Assembly (NCBI GenBank): GCA_964353255.1
Contig: CAYGVJ010000063.1
Coordinates: 1-31,033 of the forward strand
DNA: 31,033 bases
From: VFZS01 sp964353255
GTDB lineage: Bacteria; Acidobacteriota; Terriglobia; Bryobacterales; Bryobacteraceae
Direction: 5' to 3'
Position numbers and translations under genes: made by a program. Of the stretch, positions 29,720 through 31,033 are shown in pieces. Under the pieces are notes generated by a model. The model was not told where the DNA came from, did not search any database, and saw only the letters and a list, made by a program, of their open reading frames with translations. Position 1 is the stretch's first letter. Each line of letters starts with the position of its first letter.

Positions 29720-31033
29720 CTAACCATTCAGGGTCCAGTTGGGCCGGTACTGGCGTTTGAGGTAATCGTTCGCTTCGGGCGAATTGGTCACGCGACCGGT
29801 GGCCGCGTCGTACTCGAGTTTCTTGCCCACGCGGTGCGCCACCAGGCCCAGCAGCATTTGTTCTATCATCGTGCCGGAGTAGTCGAAGTCGCAGTGGGTT
29901 TTGCCGCTCGTGCCGTGTACGACGTTGTTGCTCCCGCCTTTGCAGGCATCGATCCAGTCGATCTGGAAGACGTCGCCCCGTCGCGTGGCCCCGCGGCCGC
30001 TCTTCTCGGCCTCGAGGATCGCCTCAACGTCTGTGTTCGGAAGGCCCAGGCCCGCCGGGATCCCACCCTCGAGAAACTGGATCACGGGGAAACCGCTCGG
30101 GCCGGGCTGCGCGTCTGGCATCGCCGTCATGCCGGCGGGAAGCGCGCGAGCGGCTGGCGCGCCCGGCCGAGGACCCCGCCCGCCGGCAGGACCCCGCCCG
30201 CTCGGGGCGAAGGCCTGAGTGGGTTGCCCCGTGCCGCCCACCAGGGGAAGAAGCTGCTCCCTGGTGCGGCGCTTGTAGTAGGTCAAATCCCCGTCGTCGT
30301 TGTTCGGAATGATCACCCGGGTGGTGAAGTCGGCGAGGATCGTGCCCTTGGTACCCTCGAAGATCGCTCCGTTCCCGATTCTGGCCACATCCAGGTAGTT
30401 CCTCGGCGCGTTTGGCTTCAGGCCGCCTTGATACCAGACCAGCGTGACCGGCCCGCGCCAGGTGTTCGCGGGATGCTCGAAGCTCACCTTCAACTTCACC
30501 GGGCAGATGTTCGGATCGTACTTGTCGCTGACTTCCTGATCGACCTCTATCGCCGTGGGAGCGCCCGCATCGATCACGTTCCACACCAGATCCATCGTAT
30601 GCGCGCCCATGTCGCCCATCTGACCCACGCCGAAGTCCCGGTACATGTTCCAAAACAGGCAGTTCAAGCCGGAGGAACCGCCGAAGTACTGCGGACTGTA
30701 GGGATGGTAGGGCGACGGCCCGATCCACTGCTCGTAGTGGAGAAACGACGGCGGCTGGCCTTCGGCGCTGGGGTATCCAGGCCTGGGAAGCTGACGGCTG
30801 TCCCAACTGTGTACGGTCTTCAGTTCGCCGATCGCTCCGTCCAGCATCAGTTCCCTCAGTCGCTCGAAGTTCGGATAGGCGTGACGCTGGGTGCCGTGCT
30901 GCGTGGCCAGCTTGGCCTTCCGCCGGAGATAATTCGCCCGGACCATGCGCGCCTCCTCCACGCTGATGCCCAGCGGCTTCTCGCAGAAAACGTGCATGTC
31001 GCGATTCAAGGCCCAGTTGGCGATGAAGGCGTG
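29720..31033 (-). CDS. Gfo/Idh/MocA family oxidoreductase, 5' end outside window
   Basis: The frame is open to the window edge, so the N-terminal NAD(P)-binding half is largely missing. Visible near the start is ALNRDMHVFCEKPLGISVEEA, with the EKP motif whose Lys contacts substrate. GQMGDMGAHTMDLVW near residue 150 of the visible part and the C-terminal alpha/beta domain (WRGPVTLVWYQGG, FEGTKGTILADF) follow. A Gly/Pro/Ala-rich stretch (about 30080-30215) is an unusual low-complexity insertion with an 18-bp near-repeat in its DNA. Members oxidise or reduce sugar hydroxyls. Beside a DUF1080 3-keto-glycoside hydrolase, oxidation at sugar C3 is a reasonable guess. Confidence 0.9.
   Translation of the reverse strand, partial: HAFIANWALNRDMHVFCEKPLGISVEEARMVRANYLRRKAKLATQHGTQRHAYPNFERLRELMLDGAIGELKTVHSWDSRQLPRPGYPSAEGQPPSFLHYEQWIGPSPYHPYSPQYFGGSSGLNCLFWNMYRDFGVGQMGDMGAHTMDLVWNVIDAGAPTAIEVDQEVSDKYDPNICPVKLKVSFEHPANTWRGPVTLVWYQGGLKPNAPRNYLDVARIGNGAIFEGTKGTILADFTTRVIIPNNDDGDLTYYKRRTREQLLPLVGGTGQPTQAFAPSGRGPAGGRGPRPGAPAARALPAGMTAMPDAQPGPSGFPVIQFLEGGIPAGLGLPNTDVEAILEAEKSGRGATRRGDVFQIDWIDACKGGSNNVVHGTSGKTHCDFDYSGTMIEQMLLGLVAHRVGKKLEYDAATGRVTNSPEANDYLKRQYRPNWTLNG

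Overview
The window is GC-rich DNA from a Bacterium that I place in the Acidobacteriota, close to Bryobacterales/Solibacter. Three things suggest this. One secreted protein ends in the 'Solibacter C-terminal' domain (TIGR03437 type). There is a PadR regulator coupled to an 880-aa duplicated orphan ABC permease, a pairing typical of acidobacteria. An S46 dipeptidyl-peptidase and DUF1080/Gfo-Idh sugar genes also fit. The lineage is an inference from gene content; no rRNA is present.

Layout. 1-5534 (minus strand) is nitrogen and envelope housekeeping: the N-terminal part of glnE, the qmcA/nfeD membrane pair, an orphan CpaE-like ATPase and glnA. The S46 peptidase is divergent from glnA. 7749-12180 is one tightly overlapping plus-strand unit: Phd-like antitoxin, PIN toxin, pxpB, pxpC, an MFS transporter and pxpA. 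It would import and hydrolyse 5-oxoproline to glutamate, which feeds the glutamine synthetase encoded nearby. pxpC carries a 129-bp miniature inverted-repeat insertion that keeps the reading frame. 12273-15280 is a padR-ADOP permease cassette, followed by a decayed second copy of the pxpA 3' end.

15357-19715 holds two more PIN toxin/antitoxin pairs, a Tat-exported sugar-isomerase-like protein and a PurF homologue whose glutaminase active site is lost while its PRPP loop is intact. 19814-21482 is an exported GH-A glycosidase broken by a +1 shift in a C6 run.

21491-28586 is bounded and subdivided by tRNA-Gly sequence. An intact tRNA-Gly(CCC) sits at 28512-28586. Two partial copies of its 3' half, in the same orientation, lie at 24965-24997 and 21491-21538, as left by two successive site-specific integrations. 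The two compartments carry a gamma-carbonic-anhydrase-like protein plus an S41 protease, and an AbrB/PIN toxin pair plus a large beta-propeller-type secreted protein. No integrase is visible. Beyond the tRNA lie a thioesterase-DUF1080 fusion and the C-terminal part of a Gfo/Idh/MocA oxidoreductase. I see no CRISPR array, no rRNA, and no gene-free stretch longer than 300 bases.
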